Source: Acidobacteriota bacterium (GTDB lineage Bacteria; Acidobacteriota; Vicinamibacteria; Vicinamibacterales; CAVVIG01). From it: a DNA stretch of 63,534 nt. Every line of letters begins with the position of its first letter. The stretch's first letter is position 1. Positions 1-6,962 of this stretch are shown here, piece by piece. The DNA lies in contig JAFDVO010000021.1 of the NCBI GenBank assembly GCA_018268955.1, positions 1-63,534 on the forward strand, read 5' to 3'. The notes under the pieces are model-generated. The model was given only the letters and a program-made list of their open reading frames with translations. It was not told where the DNA came from and did no database searches. The position numbers and the translations under genes are program-made.

Positions 1-33
1 AGCGATTAGCGATTAGCGATTAGCAATTCTCGT
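1..33. repeat. GATTAGC-type heptad repeat
   Basis: Three to four direct copies of a 7-bp unit (GCGATTA, last copy GCAATT) fill the stretch just before the first gene. The same unit recurs at 834-906, 44706-44762, 56580-56656 and 62798-62898, so it is a dispersed family and not a local slippage event. Confidence 0.85.
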
Positions 34-43
34 AGGTGTCTGA

Positions 44-829
44 ATGGAACGACTGTATCGAGTGTCGGGCGGCGGCGAGGTGTTCTACGCCGTCGAGCAG
101 GGCGGCGTGTTACGCCGTGCGCTGCCGAAGGGCCGCAGCATCTTCGACGGCTACACCACGGGCACTGAGGTCGAGGGTGGGCTGGCCGCAGTGACCGTGC
201 ACGCGCCGGTGCTGCCGAGCAAGATGATCTGCGTCGGCCTCAACTACAAGGACCACGCGGCCGAGATGAAGAAGGCGATTCCGCCGGAGCCGCTGCTGTT
301 CTCGAAGCCGCCCTCGTCGGTGCTGGATCCCGGCGCCCCAATCCTGATCCCGCCTGGTATCGGCGCCGTGCACTACGAGTCGGAGCTGGCGCTGGTGATT
401 GGCCGACGGGCGCACCGCGTGAAGGCGGCGAACGCCTGGGACTACATCCTTGGTGTCACCTGCCTCAACGACGTGACCGCGCGCGACATCCAGAACAAGG
501 AAACCCAGTACACGCGCGCCAAGGGGTTCGACACCTTCGCGCCGTTCGGCCCGTGCATCGAGATCGGCGGCACGCGCGGGCCGCGGACGGTCGAGGGGTT
601 CGTGAACGGCGAGCGCCGTCAGCACGGCAGCACGAGCAACCTGATATTCCCGATCGAGTATCTGGTCGAGTACATCACCTTCGTGATGACGCTCGAGCCA
701 GGCGACATCATCTCCACCGGCACGCCGTCCGGCGTCGGCCCGATTGTTCCAGGGGATGTCGTGAGCGTGCGGGTGGAAGGCGTCGGCGAGCTGAGCAATC
801 CGGTTCGGGGGGAATCGGAACGACGCTAA
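44..829 (+). CDS. Fumarylacetoacetate hydrolase (FAH) family protein
   Basis: A 261-residue protein of the FAH superfamily, whose members are metal-dependent hydrolases, isomerases or decarboxylases acting on 2-keto acid intermediates of aromatic or sugar-acid breakdown. A short N-terminal domain (about residues 1-60) precedes the catalytic fold starting at the typical ICVGLNYKDHAAE segment. The metal ligands are visible as the paired glutamates of HYESELALVIG and the aspartate of CLNDVTARDIQ, followed by the conserved AKGFDTFAPFGP lysine segment and the STGTPSGVG loop. Length and motif order fit a complete enzyme such as an acylpyruvase or 2-hydroxyhepta-diene-dioate isomerase. The substrate cannot be decided. 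It is codirectional with the transaldolase gene but separated from it by a repeat-filled spacer. Confidence 0.9.
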   Translation: MERLYRVSGGGEVFYAVEQGGVLRRALPKGRSIFDGYTTGTEVEGGLAAVTVHAPVLPSKMICVGLNYKDHAAEMKKAIPPEPLLFSKPPSSVLDPGAPILIPPGIGAVHYESELALVIGRRAHRVKAANAWDYILGVTCLNDVTARDIQNKETQYTRAKGFDTFAPFGPCIEIGGTRGPRTVEGFVNGERRQHGSTSNLIFPIEYLVEYITFVMTLEPGDIISTGTPSGVGPIVPGDVVSVRVEGVGELSNPVRGESERR

Positions 830-833
830 CGCG

Positions 834-906
834 AAATGCTGATTGCTAATCCGAGATTCGCGATTGGCCCTAGTCGATTCGCGATTAGCGATGAGCGTTT
901 AGCATT
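834..906. repeat. GATTAGC-family repeat with opposed arms
   Basis: The spacer begins with AAATGCTGATTGCTAATC and ends with a stretch very close to its reverse complement (GATTAGCGATGAGCG followed by TTAGCATTT). The two arms could pair across a short centre. Units are 7 bp variants of GATTAGC and GATTGCT. No T-tract follows, so a classical intrinsic terminator is not evident. Confidence 0.75.
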
Positions 907-936
907 TATCAGCGGTCTTCTGAGAGAGGCATTCGA

Positions 937-1590
937 ATGAAGCTTTTCATCGACAGCGGCAACATCAAGGACATCGAGACGCTCTGCGCGCTTGGCATCA
1001 TCGACGGGGTGACGACCAACCCGTCGCTGCTCGCCAAGGAGCCGGGCGACTACAAGGAGAACCTCAAGAAGATCTGCGCCATCGTGAAGGGGCCGGTCAG
1101 CGGCGAGGTGATCTCCACCGAGTACGAGGGGATGCTGCAGGAAGGGCGCGAGATCGCGAAGCTCGACGAGCACATGGTCGTGAAGCTGCCGCTGACGCGC
1201 AACGGCATCCACGCCTGCAAGACGCTGTCGAACGACGGGATTCGCGTGAACGTGACGCTCGTGTTCTCGGCGGCCCAGGCGCTCCTCGCGGCGAAGGCGG
1301 GCGCCACCTTCGTCAGCCCGTTCGTCGGCCGGCTCGACGACATCGGCCAGACCGGCATGGACCTGATCGGCGAGATCGTCCAGATCTACGACAACTACGA
1401 CTTCGAGACCGAAGTGCTCGTCGCCAGCTGCCGCAACCCGATTCACATCGTCGATGCGGCGAAGATGGGCGCCGATATCTGCACGTGCCCGGCGGTGGTG
1501 ATCGATCAGCTGTTCAACCACCCGCTCACGAACATCGGCCTCGACAAGTTCCTCAAGGACTGGGAGAAGGCGTACCCTTCAGGGAAGTAG
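937..1590 (+). CDS. tal: Transaldolase, small TalC/MipB type
   Basis: A 217-residue cytosolic (beta/alpha)8 aldolase of the small transaldolase/fructose-6-phosphate aldolase family, which transfers a dihydroxyacetone unit in the non-oxidative pentose phosphate pathway. The N-terminus MKLFIDSGNIKDIE and the TTNPSLLAKE motif are diagnostic. The Schiff-base lysine is K83 in MVVKLPLT. E57 in SGEVIST sits where true fructose-6-phosphate aldolases carry glutamine and transaldolases carry glutamate, so transaldolase activity is favoured. The ATG follows an AGAGG ribosome-binding site with 7-nt spacing. The length is normal for the small family. Confidence 0.92.
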   Translation: MKLFIDSGNIKDIETLCALGIIDGVTTNPSLLAKEPGDYKENLKKICAIVKGPVSGEVISTEYEGMLQEGREIAKLDEHMVVKLPLTRNGIHACKTLSNDGIRVNVTLVFSAAQALLAAKAGATFVSPFVGRLDDIGQTGMDLIGEIVQIYDNYDFETEVLVASCRNPIHIVDAAKMGADICTCPAVVIDQLFNHPLTNIGLDKFLKDWEKAYPSGK

Positions 1591-1654
1591 CGGTCGTGCG
1601 CCGTTCGCGGCCACCCGCGAACGGCGGCATCGCACCGCGCAACACTAGGCGAAC

Positions 1655-3214
1655 GTGACGCGAGTAGACACGATGGACCCGAACGCAGTCCTGCAGGACC
1701 TGGAACGCGGCGCCGAACTCGGCGGCGGTGAGGAGCGGATCCGCCGTCAGCACGAGGCGGGGAAGCTGACCGCCCGCGAGCGGATCGAGCTGCTCTTCGA
1801 CCCGAACACGTTCGAGGAGGTCGACAAGCTCGTCACCCACCGGTGCCTGGACTTCGGCATGGCCGACCAGAAGATCCCGGGCGACGGCGTCGTGGCTGGT
1901 CACGGGCTCGTCGACGGTCGGCAGGTCTTCGCGTTCGCGCAGGACTTCACCGTGTTCGGCGGGTCGCTGTCCGAGACGAACGCCGCGAAGATCGTGAAGG
2001 TGATGGACCTCGCGATGCGGCTCGGCTCGCCCATCGTCGGGCTCAACGACTCCGGCGGCGCGCGCATCCAGGAAGGGGTCGTCTCGCTCGGTGGGTACGC
2101 CGACATCTTCCTCCGCAACACGCTCGCGTCAGGCGTCGTGCCGCAGATCTCCGCGATCATGGGACCGTGCGCCGGGGGGGCCGTCTACTCGCCGGCGATC
2201 ACCGACTTCACCGTGATGGTGAAGAACACCAGCTACATGTTCGTGACCGGCCCGGACGTCATCAAGACGGTGACGCACGAGGATGTCACGAAGGAGCAGC
2301 TCGGTGGTGCGATGACGCACAACGCGACGAGCGGCGTCGCGCATTTCGCCGCCGAGGACGATCGCGAGTGCATCGCCCTCGTGCGGGAGCTGCTCTCCTT
2401 CCTGCCGTCGAACAACATCGACGACGCGCCACGACTGGCACCTGCGGACGATCCGGATCGCGCGGTCGAGGAACTCGAGCGCATCGTCCCCACGTCACCG
2501 AACCAGCCGTACGACATCCTCGACGTCATTCACGCGGTGGCAGACGATGGGTACTTCCTCGAGGTGCACCAGCACTACGCGCGCAATATCGTCGTCGGCT
2601 TCGCGCGGATCGATGGGCGTTCGGTCGGCATCGTGGCGAACCAGCCGGCGGTGCTGGCCGGAACGCTCGACATCGACGCGTCGGTGAAGGGCGCACGGTT
2701 CGTGCGGTTCTGCGACGCCTTCAACATCCCGCTCGTCACGTTCGAGGACGTGCCGGGATTCCTGCCGGGCACGGTGCAGGAGTACGGCGGCATCATCCGC
2801 CACGGGGCGAAGCTGCTGTATGCATTCGCCGAGGCCACGGTGCCGAAGGTGACGGTCATCACCCGCAAGGCGTACGGCGGCGCGTACTGCGTGATGGCGA
2901 GCAAGCACATCCGGACCGACTTCAACTACGCGTGGCCGACCGCGGAACTCGCCGTCATGGGTCCCGAAGGGGCGGTGAACATCCTCTACAAGCGCGAGCT
3001 GGATGCGGCGGCGGACGCGATTGCGGCGCGGGCGCAGAAGGTGTCGGAGTTCCGGGAGAAGTTCGCGAACCCGTATATCGCGGCGTCCCGCGGCTTCATC
3101 GACGAGGTGATCCACCCGCGAGACACGCGGCGCAAGCTCATCGCCGCGCTCCGGAACCTCGAGAACAAGCGCGACCGGAACCCGCCGAAGAAGCACGGGA
3201 ACATCCCGCTCTGA
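1655..3214 (+). CDS. Acyl-CoA carboxylase carboxyltransferase (beta) subunit, PccB-like
   Basis: A 519-residue carboxyltransferase subunit of a biotin-dependent acyl-CoA carboxylase (propionyl-CoA, methylcrotonyl-CoA or mixed acyl-CoA). It moves CO2 from carboxybiotin to the acyl-CoA. The N-terminal crotonase-like half carries [11 protein letters not shown] and the [13 protein letters not shown] oxyanion segment. The C-terminal half carries [13 protein letters not shown] and [16 protein letters not shown]. The GTG at 1655 gives [11 protein letters not shown]; the ATG at 1673 is an equally plausible start. The biotin carboxylase and carrier genes follow only after three unrelated genes (see 4891 and 6434). 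The acyl substrate cannot be fixed from sequence, although PccB-type length and motifs suggest propionyl-CoA. Confidence 0.92.
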   Translation: MTRVDTMDPNAVLQDLERGAELGGGEERIRRQHEAGKLTARERIELLFDPNTFEEVDKLVTHRCLDFGMADQKIPGDGVVAGHGLVDGRQVFAFAQDFTVFGGSLSETNAAKIVKVMDLAMRLGSPIVGLNDSGGARIQEGVVSLGGYADIFLRNTLASGVVPQISAIMGPCAGGAVYSPAITDFTVMVKNTSYMFVTGPDVIKTVTHEDVTKEQLGGAMTHNATSGVAHFAAEDDRECIALVRELLSFLPSNNIDDAPRLAPADDPDRAVEELERIVPTSPNQPYDILDVIHAVADDGYFLEVHQHYARNIVVGFARIDGRSVGIVANQPAVLAGTLDIDASVKGARFVRFCDAFNIPLVTFEDVPGFLPGTVQEYGGIIRHGAKLLYAFAEATVPKVTVITRKAYGGAYCVMASKHIRTDFNYAWPTAELAVMGPEGAVNILYKRELDAAADAIAARAQKVSEFREKFANPYIAASRGFIDEVIHPRDTRRKLIAALRNLENKRDRNPPKKHGNIPL

Positions 3215-3223
3215 ACGGCTGCA

Positions 3224-3286
3224 ATTCGGAACGCAGAATTCAGAATGCAGAAGTCAGAATGCGGAATGCGGAGTCCAGCAGCCTCA
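3224..3286. repeat. AGTCAGA/AATGCAG heptad repeat
   Basis: Degenerate 7-bp units (CAGAATT, CAGAATG, CAGAAGT, CGGAATG) follow the carboxyltransferase stop codon. The same family appears at 14619, 19748, 25118, 48720 and 50236. Confidence 0.75.
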
Positions 3287-3303
3287 ACGAGCTGACCGGA
3301 TCC

Positions 3304-3945
3304 ATGCGGCCCTTTCTTCGAATAGTCACAGGAAACGGCCCTTCTGCAACGTTCACGGCAGGATGCTCGACGGGCGTCTCACACATCACCTTGACGGTTG
3401 TCGAGCGCTATCTGACGGCCGACGGGAGCGGGTTGCCGATTCAGGCAGAGCACCGTGTCATCGCCGCAACTTCGGTCGCGGTGCACGATGAGGTCGGTGA
3501 AGTGGGTGACATGGCCGTCGACTTCCTGCGATTGTTCTCGGACTCGAACGTCCCTGCCGCCACCGCCGTGCACAACTTCAAGGCGGGGTGCGGAGCGAAC
3601 GGCACGGGCAAGCAGGACGAGCAGGCGCAGATCGAGGAGAATCGCCGCAACTACACCATCCTGCCTGACTGGTTTGTTGGCCCGGCGCGCGTCACCGTGG
3701 CGTTCGGCGGCACGACTCCGTTTCGCGCACGCCGCGGCGACGCCTGGGCCGCTGTCGACGTGCGGTGGCACTCGCAGTGCCGGGTCCAGGACCCATCCAT
3801 CGGCTGCCCCAGGGTCGGAAGTGAAGTGACCACGTCCGGCATCGACTGGATGACCGCGACGTTCGACGGGACGTCGAACCGATGGTGGCTGTGCGACAGC
3901 GACTACCAAGGTCTCGGGGGAACACTGCGTGGCTTCTTGAAGTGA
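3304..3945 (+). CDS. Hypothetical protein
   Basis: An open frame of 213 codons with ATG at 3304 and no family I can recognise. The central part (VHNFKAGCGANGTGKQDEQAQ, then RRNYTILPDWFVGPARVT) and the C-terminal part (VRWHSQCRVQDPSIGCP, DSDYQGLGGTLRGF) read as an ordinary soluble domain with several cysteines and aromatic residues. No signal peptide or membrane segment is visible. The same frame runs open through the preceding carboxyltransferase gene, so the start is chosen from context. It is codirectional with its neighbours and lies between two subunit genes of one enzyme, with no functional hint. Confidence 0.5.
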   Translation: MRPFLRIVTGNGPSATFTAGCSTGVSHITLTVVERYLTADGSGLPIQAEHRVIAATSVAVHDEVGEVGDMAVDFLRLFSDSNVPAATAVHNFKAGCGANGTGKQDEQAQIEENRRNYTILPDWFVGPARVTVAFGGTTPFRARRGDAWAAVDVRWHSQCRVQDPSIGCPRVGSEVTTSGIDWMTATFDGTSNRWWLCDSDYQGLGGTLRGFLK

Positions 3946-4001
3946 GGCGCCATCGCGCACGTTGGCCCGTCCCGCCAGCGCCATCTTCCCGAGCCTCCAC
4001 C

Positions 4002-4007
4002 TATAAT
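4002..4007 (+). promoter_or_regulatory. TATAAT -10 element, possible leaderless start
   Basis: A perfect TATAAT lies six bases before the GTG at 4014. Transcription would begin at or next to the start codon, giving a leaderless mRNA. No convincing -35 hexamer is seen at the expected distance. Confidence 0.45.
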
Positions 4008-4013
4008 GACGAC

Positions 4014-4496
4014 GTGCGCGGGGGCTCGTTTGATGAAACGGCGTTCTTCTCGGCGATCAGCGCGAGCGGCGCACGAGCCCTCCTGATCGGGCGGCGCGCG
4101 CTCGTGTTGATGGGCCTTCCGCTGCTGACCGCAGACTACGATTTCTGGATCGCCGTGGACGACATCGAGTGCTTCAACCGTGCGCTCGAGCCCTTTGACC
4201 TGATACCGACCATCTCTCCCGAGCAGGCACGACAACGCGGACGTTACGTGCTGCAGAACGACGAGCACATCGACGTGATCGTGGCGCGTGCTCTTCCTCT
4301 GCCGACAGGTGAGTCCATCGTGTTCGACCACATCTGGACGCGAAGGCAGGCTGTTTCCGTTGCGCCGGACGCAGTAGTCGCCATACCGTCCCTTGATGAT
4401 CTCGTCGCGACGAAGCGCGTCGGGAACCGTCCAAAGGACGTTGAGGACATCCGCCAGCTTCAGGTCCTCAAGGGGAGCCGTGCCGGCAGTGACTGA
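4014..4496 (+). CDS. Nucleotidyltransferase-fold protein (AbiEii/DUF6036-like)
   Basis: A 160-residue protein that looks like a minimal nucleotidyltransferase-fold domain. ALLIGRRALVLMG aligns with the glycine-rich helix that normally reads GG-x-A-x-x-x-H-G, and TADYDFWIA supplies the D-x-D metal-binding pair. Later segments HIDVIVARALPLP and IPSLDDLVATKR fit the family. The usual double glycine is replaced by G-R, so activity is uncertain. The frame is open from 3882, but the GTG at 4014 removes an unlikely arginine-rich N-terminus and sits just behind a TATAAT. It overlaps a small downstream gene, as in toxin-antitoxin-like pairs, but the link to any known system is only inferred. Confidence 0.65.
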   Translation: MRGGSFDETAFFSAISASGARALLIGRRALVLMGLPLLTADYDFWIAVDDIECFNRALEPFDLIPTISPEQARQRGRYVLQNDEHIDVIVARALPLPTGESIVFDHIWTRRQAVSVAPDAVVAIPSLDDLVATKRVGNRPKDVEDIRQLQVLKGSRAGSD

Positions 4497-4713
4497 CGAT
4501 CTTGTTGAGCTGATTCGTGCCGACGCAGAGCGGCAGCTCTCGCCGGAGGAAGCCGAGGCGTGGCTCTCCGCACCCGTCAGCGACGAGGAGCGGGCGCACG
4601 TGCTGGAACTCGTGGACTGGTTCACGCGTCGGTATCCCACTCCCCTGGAGCGGCTGCAGTACGTCAGGCGTGCGACCGCGCGCTGGCGCGCCAGCGTGTC
4701 CAGCCGCTCGTAG
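4480..4713 (+). CDS. Small acidic protein paired with the nucleotidyltransferase
   Basis: A 77-residue protein starting at GTG 4480 (or GTG 4489), overlapping the end of the nucleotidyltransferase gene by 8-17 bases. An AGGGGAG Shine-Dalgarno sequence lies just before the first candidate and 11 nt before the second. The sequence DDLVELIRADAERQLSPEEA followed by WFTRRYPTPLERLQYVRRA suggests two or three amphipathic helices and no membrane segment. I recognise no family. The overlap implies translational coupling, so it is probably a partner or regulator of the upstream protein. Confidence 0.6.
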   Translation: MPAVTDDLVELIRADAERQLSPEEAEAWLSAPVSDEERAHVLELVDWFTRRYPTPLERLQYVRRATARWRASVSSRS

Positions 4714-4715
4714 CC

Positions 4716-4846
4716 GGAAGCCTCCGCTCCCGCCAGAAGCCGACCCGCCCGAAGCCCGTAGCCCGCACCCAGAGCCCGAAGCCCATCGCCCGAAGCCCAG
4801 AGCCCGGAGTCTGTCGCTCGGACGCTGGCTCCCCGCAGCCGGAAGC
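4716..4846. repeat. CCCGAAG/AGCCCGG heptad repeat
   Basis: About 130 bp of 7-bp units such as CCCGAAG, CCCGTAG, CCCAGAG and CCCGGAG. It has the same family as 15478-15600, 25226-25272, 31445-31540 and 42176-42296, where the unit is often read on the other strand as GGGCTTC. Confidence 0.85.
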
Positions 4847-4852
4847 CCGTGC

Positions 4853-4861
4853 TGTTACAAT
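4853..4861 (+). promoter_or_regulatory. Extended -10 promoter for the biotin carboxylase gene
   Basis: TG-T-TACAAT at 4853-4861 matches an extended -10 element (five of six bases of TATAAT). It immediately follows the repeat block and lies 29 nt before the TTG start at 4891. No -35 match is visible, as is common for extended -10 promoters. Confidence 0.5.
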
Positions 4862-4890
4862 ACTTAGCTGTCCCAAGCACCGGCTAGCCC

Positions 4891-6432
4891 TTGCGAAAAG
4901 TCCTGATCGCCAACCGCGGCGAGATTGCCGTCCGGATCATCCGTGCCTGTCGAGAAATGGATCTCTCGCCGGTCGCGGTCTACTCGGAGTGCGACCGCAG
5001 CGCGCTGCACGTCCGCTTCGCGGATGAGGCCTACTTCATCGGCCCGAGCGCGCCGCGTGAGAGCTACCTGCGGATCGATCGCATCATCGACGTCGCGAAA
5101 CGCTGCGGCGCCGACGCCGTGCATCCGGGCTATGGGTTCCTTGCCGAGAACGAGGACTTCGCCGCTGCGTGCCGTGATGCGGGCCTGACCTTCATCGGCC
5201 CTTCACCGGAAGCGGTCGCCCTCATGGGCAGCAAGACCGCCGCGCGCGAGGTGGCGGTGCGCGCGGGCGTGCCGGTCGTTCCCGGGACGCCCGACCCGCT
5301 GCCGGCCGACATCGCCGACGAGGCGATCCTGCGCACGGCGGACGCCATCGGCTATCCGCTGCTGGTGAAGGCGGTCGCCGGTGGCGGCGGCAAGGGCATG
5401 CGCACGGTCACCAGCGCGGCGGACCTGCTCGCCGCCGTGCACGCGGCGCGTTCTGAGGCGGGCACCGCCTTCGGCGACCCGGCCGTCTTCCTCGAGCGCC
5501 GCATCGATCAGCCGCGCCACATCGAGGTCCAGCTCCTCGCCGACCACCACGGCACGGTGCTCCCGTTCGTCGAGCGCGAGTGCTCCATCCAGCGGCGCCA
5601 TCAGAAGGTGGTCGAGGAAACGCCGTCCCTCGCGGTCACTCCCGATCTGCGGTGGCGGATCACGTCTGCGGCCGCTGCCGTGGCGCGCGCGGCTGGATAC
5701 ACGAACGCCGGCACGATCGAGTTCCTCCTGGACCGCAGCGGGCAGTTCTACTTCCTCGAGATGAACACGCGCCTGCAGGTGGAGCACCCGGTCACCGAGA
5801 TGGTGACCGGCGTGGACCTGGTGCGCTGGCAGATCCGCATTGCGCGTGGCGAGCGGTTGACGATCGATCCGGAGCAGGCGCTCACGCCGAAAGGGCACGC
5901 CATCGAGTGCCGCATCTACGCCGAGGATCCGGACAACAACTTCCTGCCGTCGCCCGGACGCATCCAGCACCTGCGCGTCCCGAATGGCCCAGGGATCCGT
6001 GACGACAGCGGAGCCACGGCCGGGCTCGACGTGCCGATCTTCTACGACCCGATGATCTCGAAGCTGATCGCCTGGGCGGAGGATCGGCCGGCGGCGATCG
6101 CCCGCATGAAGCGCGCGCTGGGCGAGTACGTGGTGACCGGCATCAAGACGACCGTGCCGTTCTTCACGTGGCTGCTGCACCAGCCGGAGTTCGGCACCGG
6201 GGAGTTCCACACGACGTACCTCGACGAGATCCTGAAGGCGCGTCAGGGCCGTCCCTTCGTCGAGGCGGACGCCTCATCCGAAGCCATTGCGGCCGTTGCC
6301 GGCGCGCTGCAGATCGTGCTCGCGCCGCGCGGTTCAGGGCCGACCGCCTTCGCCGGCAGCTCCGCCACGACGCCCGTGCCCGCGTCGCCGACGCACTGGA
6401 AGTCGCGCGCACGCCAGGAAGGGCTGCGCTGA
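4891..6432 (+). CDS. accC: Biotin carboxylase subunit of acyl-CoA carboxylase
   Basis: A 513-residue ATP-grasp enzyme that carboxylates biotin on the carrier protein using bicarbonate and ATP. The start is TTG at 4891 (KVLIANRGEIAVRIIRA); no ATG is available nearby. The N-terminal pre-ATP-grasp domain is followed by the glycine-rich ATP loop GGGGKGMRTV, the RHIEVQ segment, ERECSIQRRHQKVVEE, FLEMNTRLQVEHPVTE and the biotin-carboxylase C-terminal domain. The last 50-60 residues are a proline/alanine/serine-rich tail with no carrier domain. The carrier is instead encoded by the next gene, one base downstream. Length and motifs indicate a complete, active enzyme serving the carboxyltransferase at 1655. 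Confidence 0.93.
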   Translation: MRKVLIANRGEIAVRIIRACREMDLSPVAVYSECDRSALHVRFADEAYFIGPSAPRESYLRIDRIIDVAKRCGADAVHPGYGFLAENEDFAAACRDAGLTFIGPSPEAVALMGSKTAAREVAVRAGVPVVPGTPDPLPADIADEAILRTADAIGYPLLVKAVAGGGGKGMRTVTSAADLLAAVHAARSEAGTAFGDPAVFLERRIDQPRHIEVQLLADHHGTVLPFVERECSIQRRHQKVVEETPSLAVTPDLRWRITSAAAAVARAAGYTNAGTIEFLLDRSGQFYFLEMNTRLQVEHPVTEMVTGVDLVRWQIRIARGERLTIDPEQALTPKGHAIECRIYAEDPDNNFLPSPGRIQHLRVPNGPGIRDDSGATAGLDVPIFYDPMISKLIAWAEDRPAAIARMKRALGEYVVTGIKTTVPFFTWLLHQPEFGTGEFHTTYLDEILKARQGRPFVEADASSEAIAAVAGALQIVLAPRGSGPTAFAGSSATTPVPASPTHWKSRARQEGLR

Positions 6433-6433
6433 C

Positions 6434-6958
6434 GTGCAGTACGATATCGAGGTCAACGGCCGGCGGCACCAGGTCACGGTCACCCAGCGCGACGGCCGCT
6501 ACGTCGTGTCGCACGAGAACCGGACGTGGGTCGTCGATGCCGCGTCGGTGTCCGGGCACACGCTGTCGCTCCTCGTGGAGAACGGCAGTCCGGTCGTCCT
6601 GAGCCACGAAGTGTCGATCGCTGCGGACCCCGTGACCGGAAGCCATGTGTTCGGCATCGGCCATGTACCGGTGCCGGTCGCGCTGAACACGCGGCGGCGC
6701 TTCGGCCGGAAGGACGAGGCCGCCAGCGGCGGCGCCGGTCCGCAGAAGATTGTTGCGCCCATGCCCGGCAAGGTCGTGCGCATCGTCCGCAAGCCGGGCG
6801 ATCTGGTCGCGCATCGCCAGCCGGTCGTCGTGATCGAAGCCATGAAGATGGAAAACGAGCTCCGCGCGTCGCGGGACGGCGTCGTGGCCGAGGTGCTCGT
6901 GCAGGAAGGGCAGTCGGTCGAGGCAGGCGCGCTCCTCGCAATCATCTCCCCCGCGTAA
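6434..6958 (+). CDS. Biotin carboxyl carrier protein
   Basis: A 174-residue carrier starting at GTG 6434, one base after the biotin carboxylase stop. Residues 1 to about 85 form a variable N-terminal region (QYDIEVNGRRHQVTVT). The C-terminal 75 residues are a biotinyl domain with the biotinylated lysine in EAMKMENEL and the symmetric half APMPGKVVRIVRKPGD. It shuttles carboxybiotin between the biotin carboxylase and the PccB-like subunit. The separate carrier distinguishes this complex from the fused AccC-BCCP alpha chains of many propionyl-CoA carboxylases. Confidence 0.9.
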   Translation: MQYDIEVNGRRHQVTVTQRDGRYVVSHENRTWVVDAASVSGHTLSLLVENGSPVVLSHEVSIAADPVTGSHVFGIGHVPVPVALNTRRRFGRKDEAASGGAGPQKIVAPMPGKVVRIVRKPGDLVAHRQPVVVIEAMKMENELRASRDGVVAEVLVQEGQSVEAGALLAIISPA

Positions 6959-6962
6959 GCTC

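Noticed and set aside
3882..4013. An N-terminal extension of the nucleotidyltransferase from 3882
   Set aside because: It overlaps the end of the preceding gene in another frame, gives an arginine-rich non-conserved segment, and the GTG at 4014 sits behind a -10 element.
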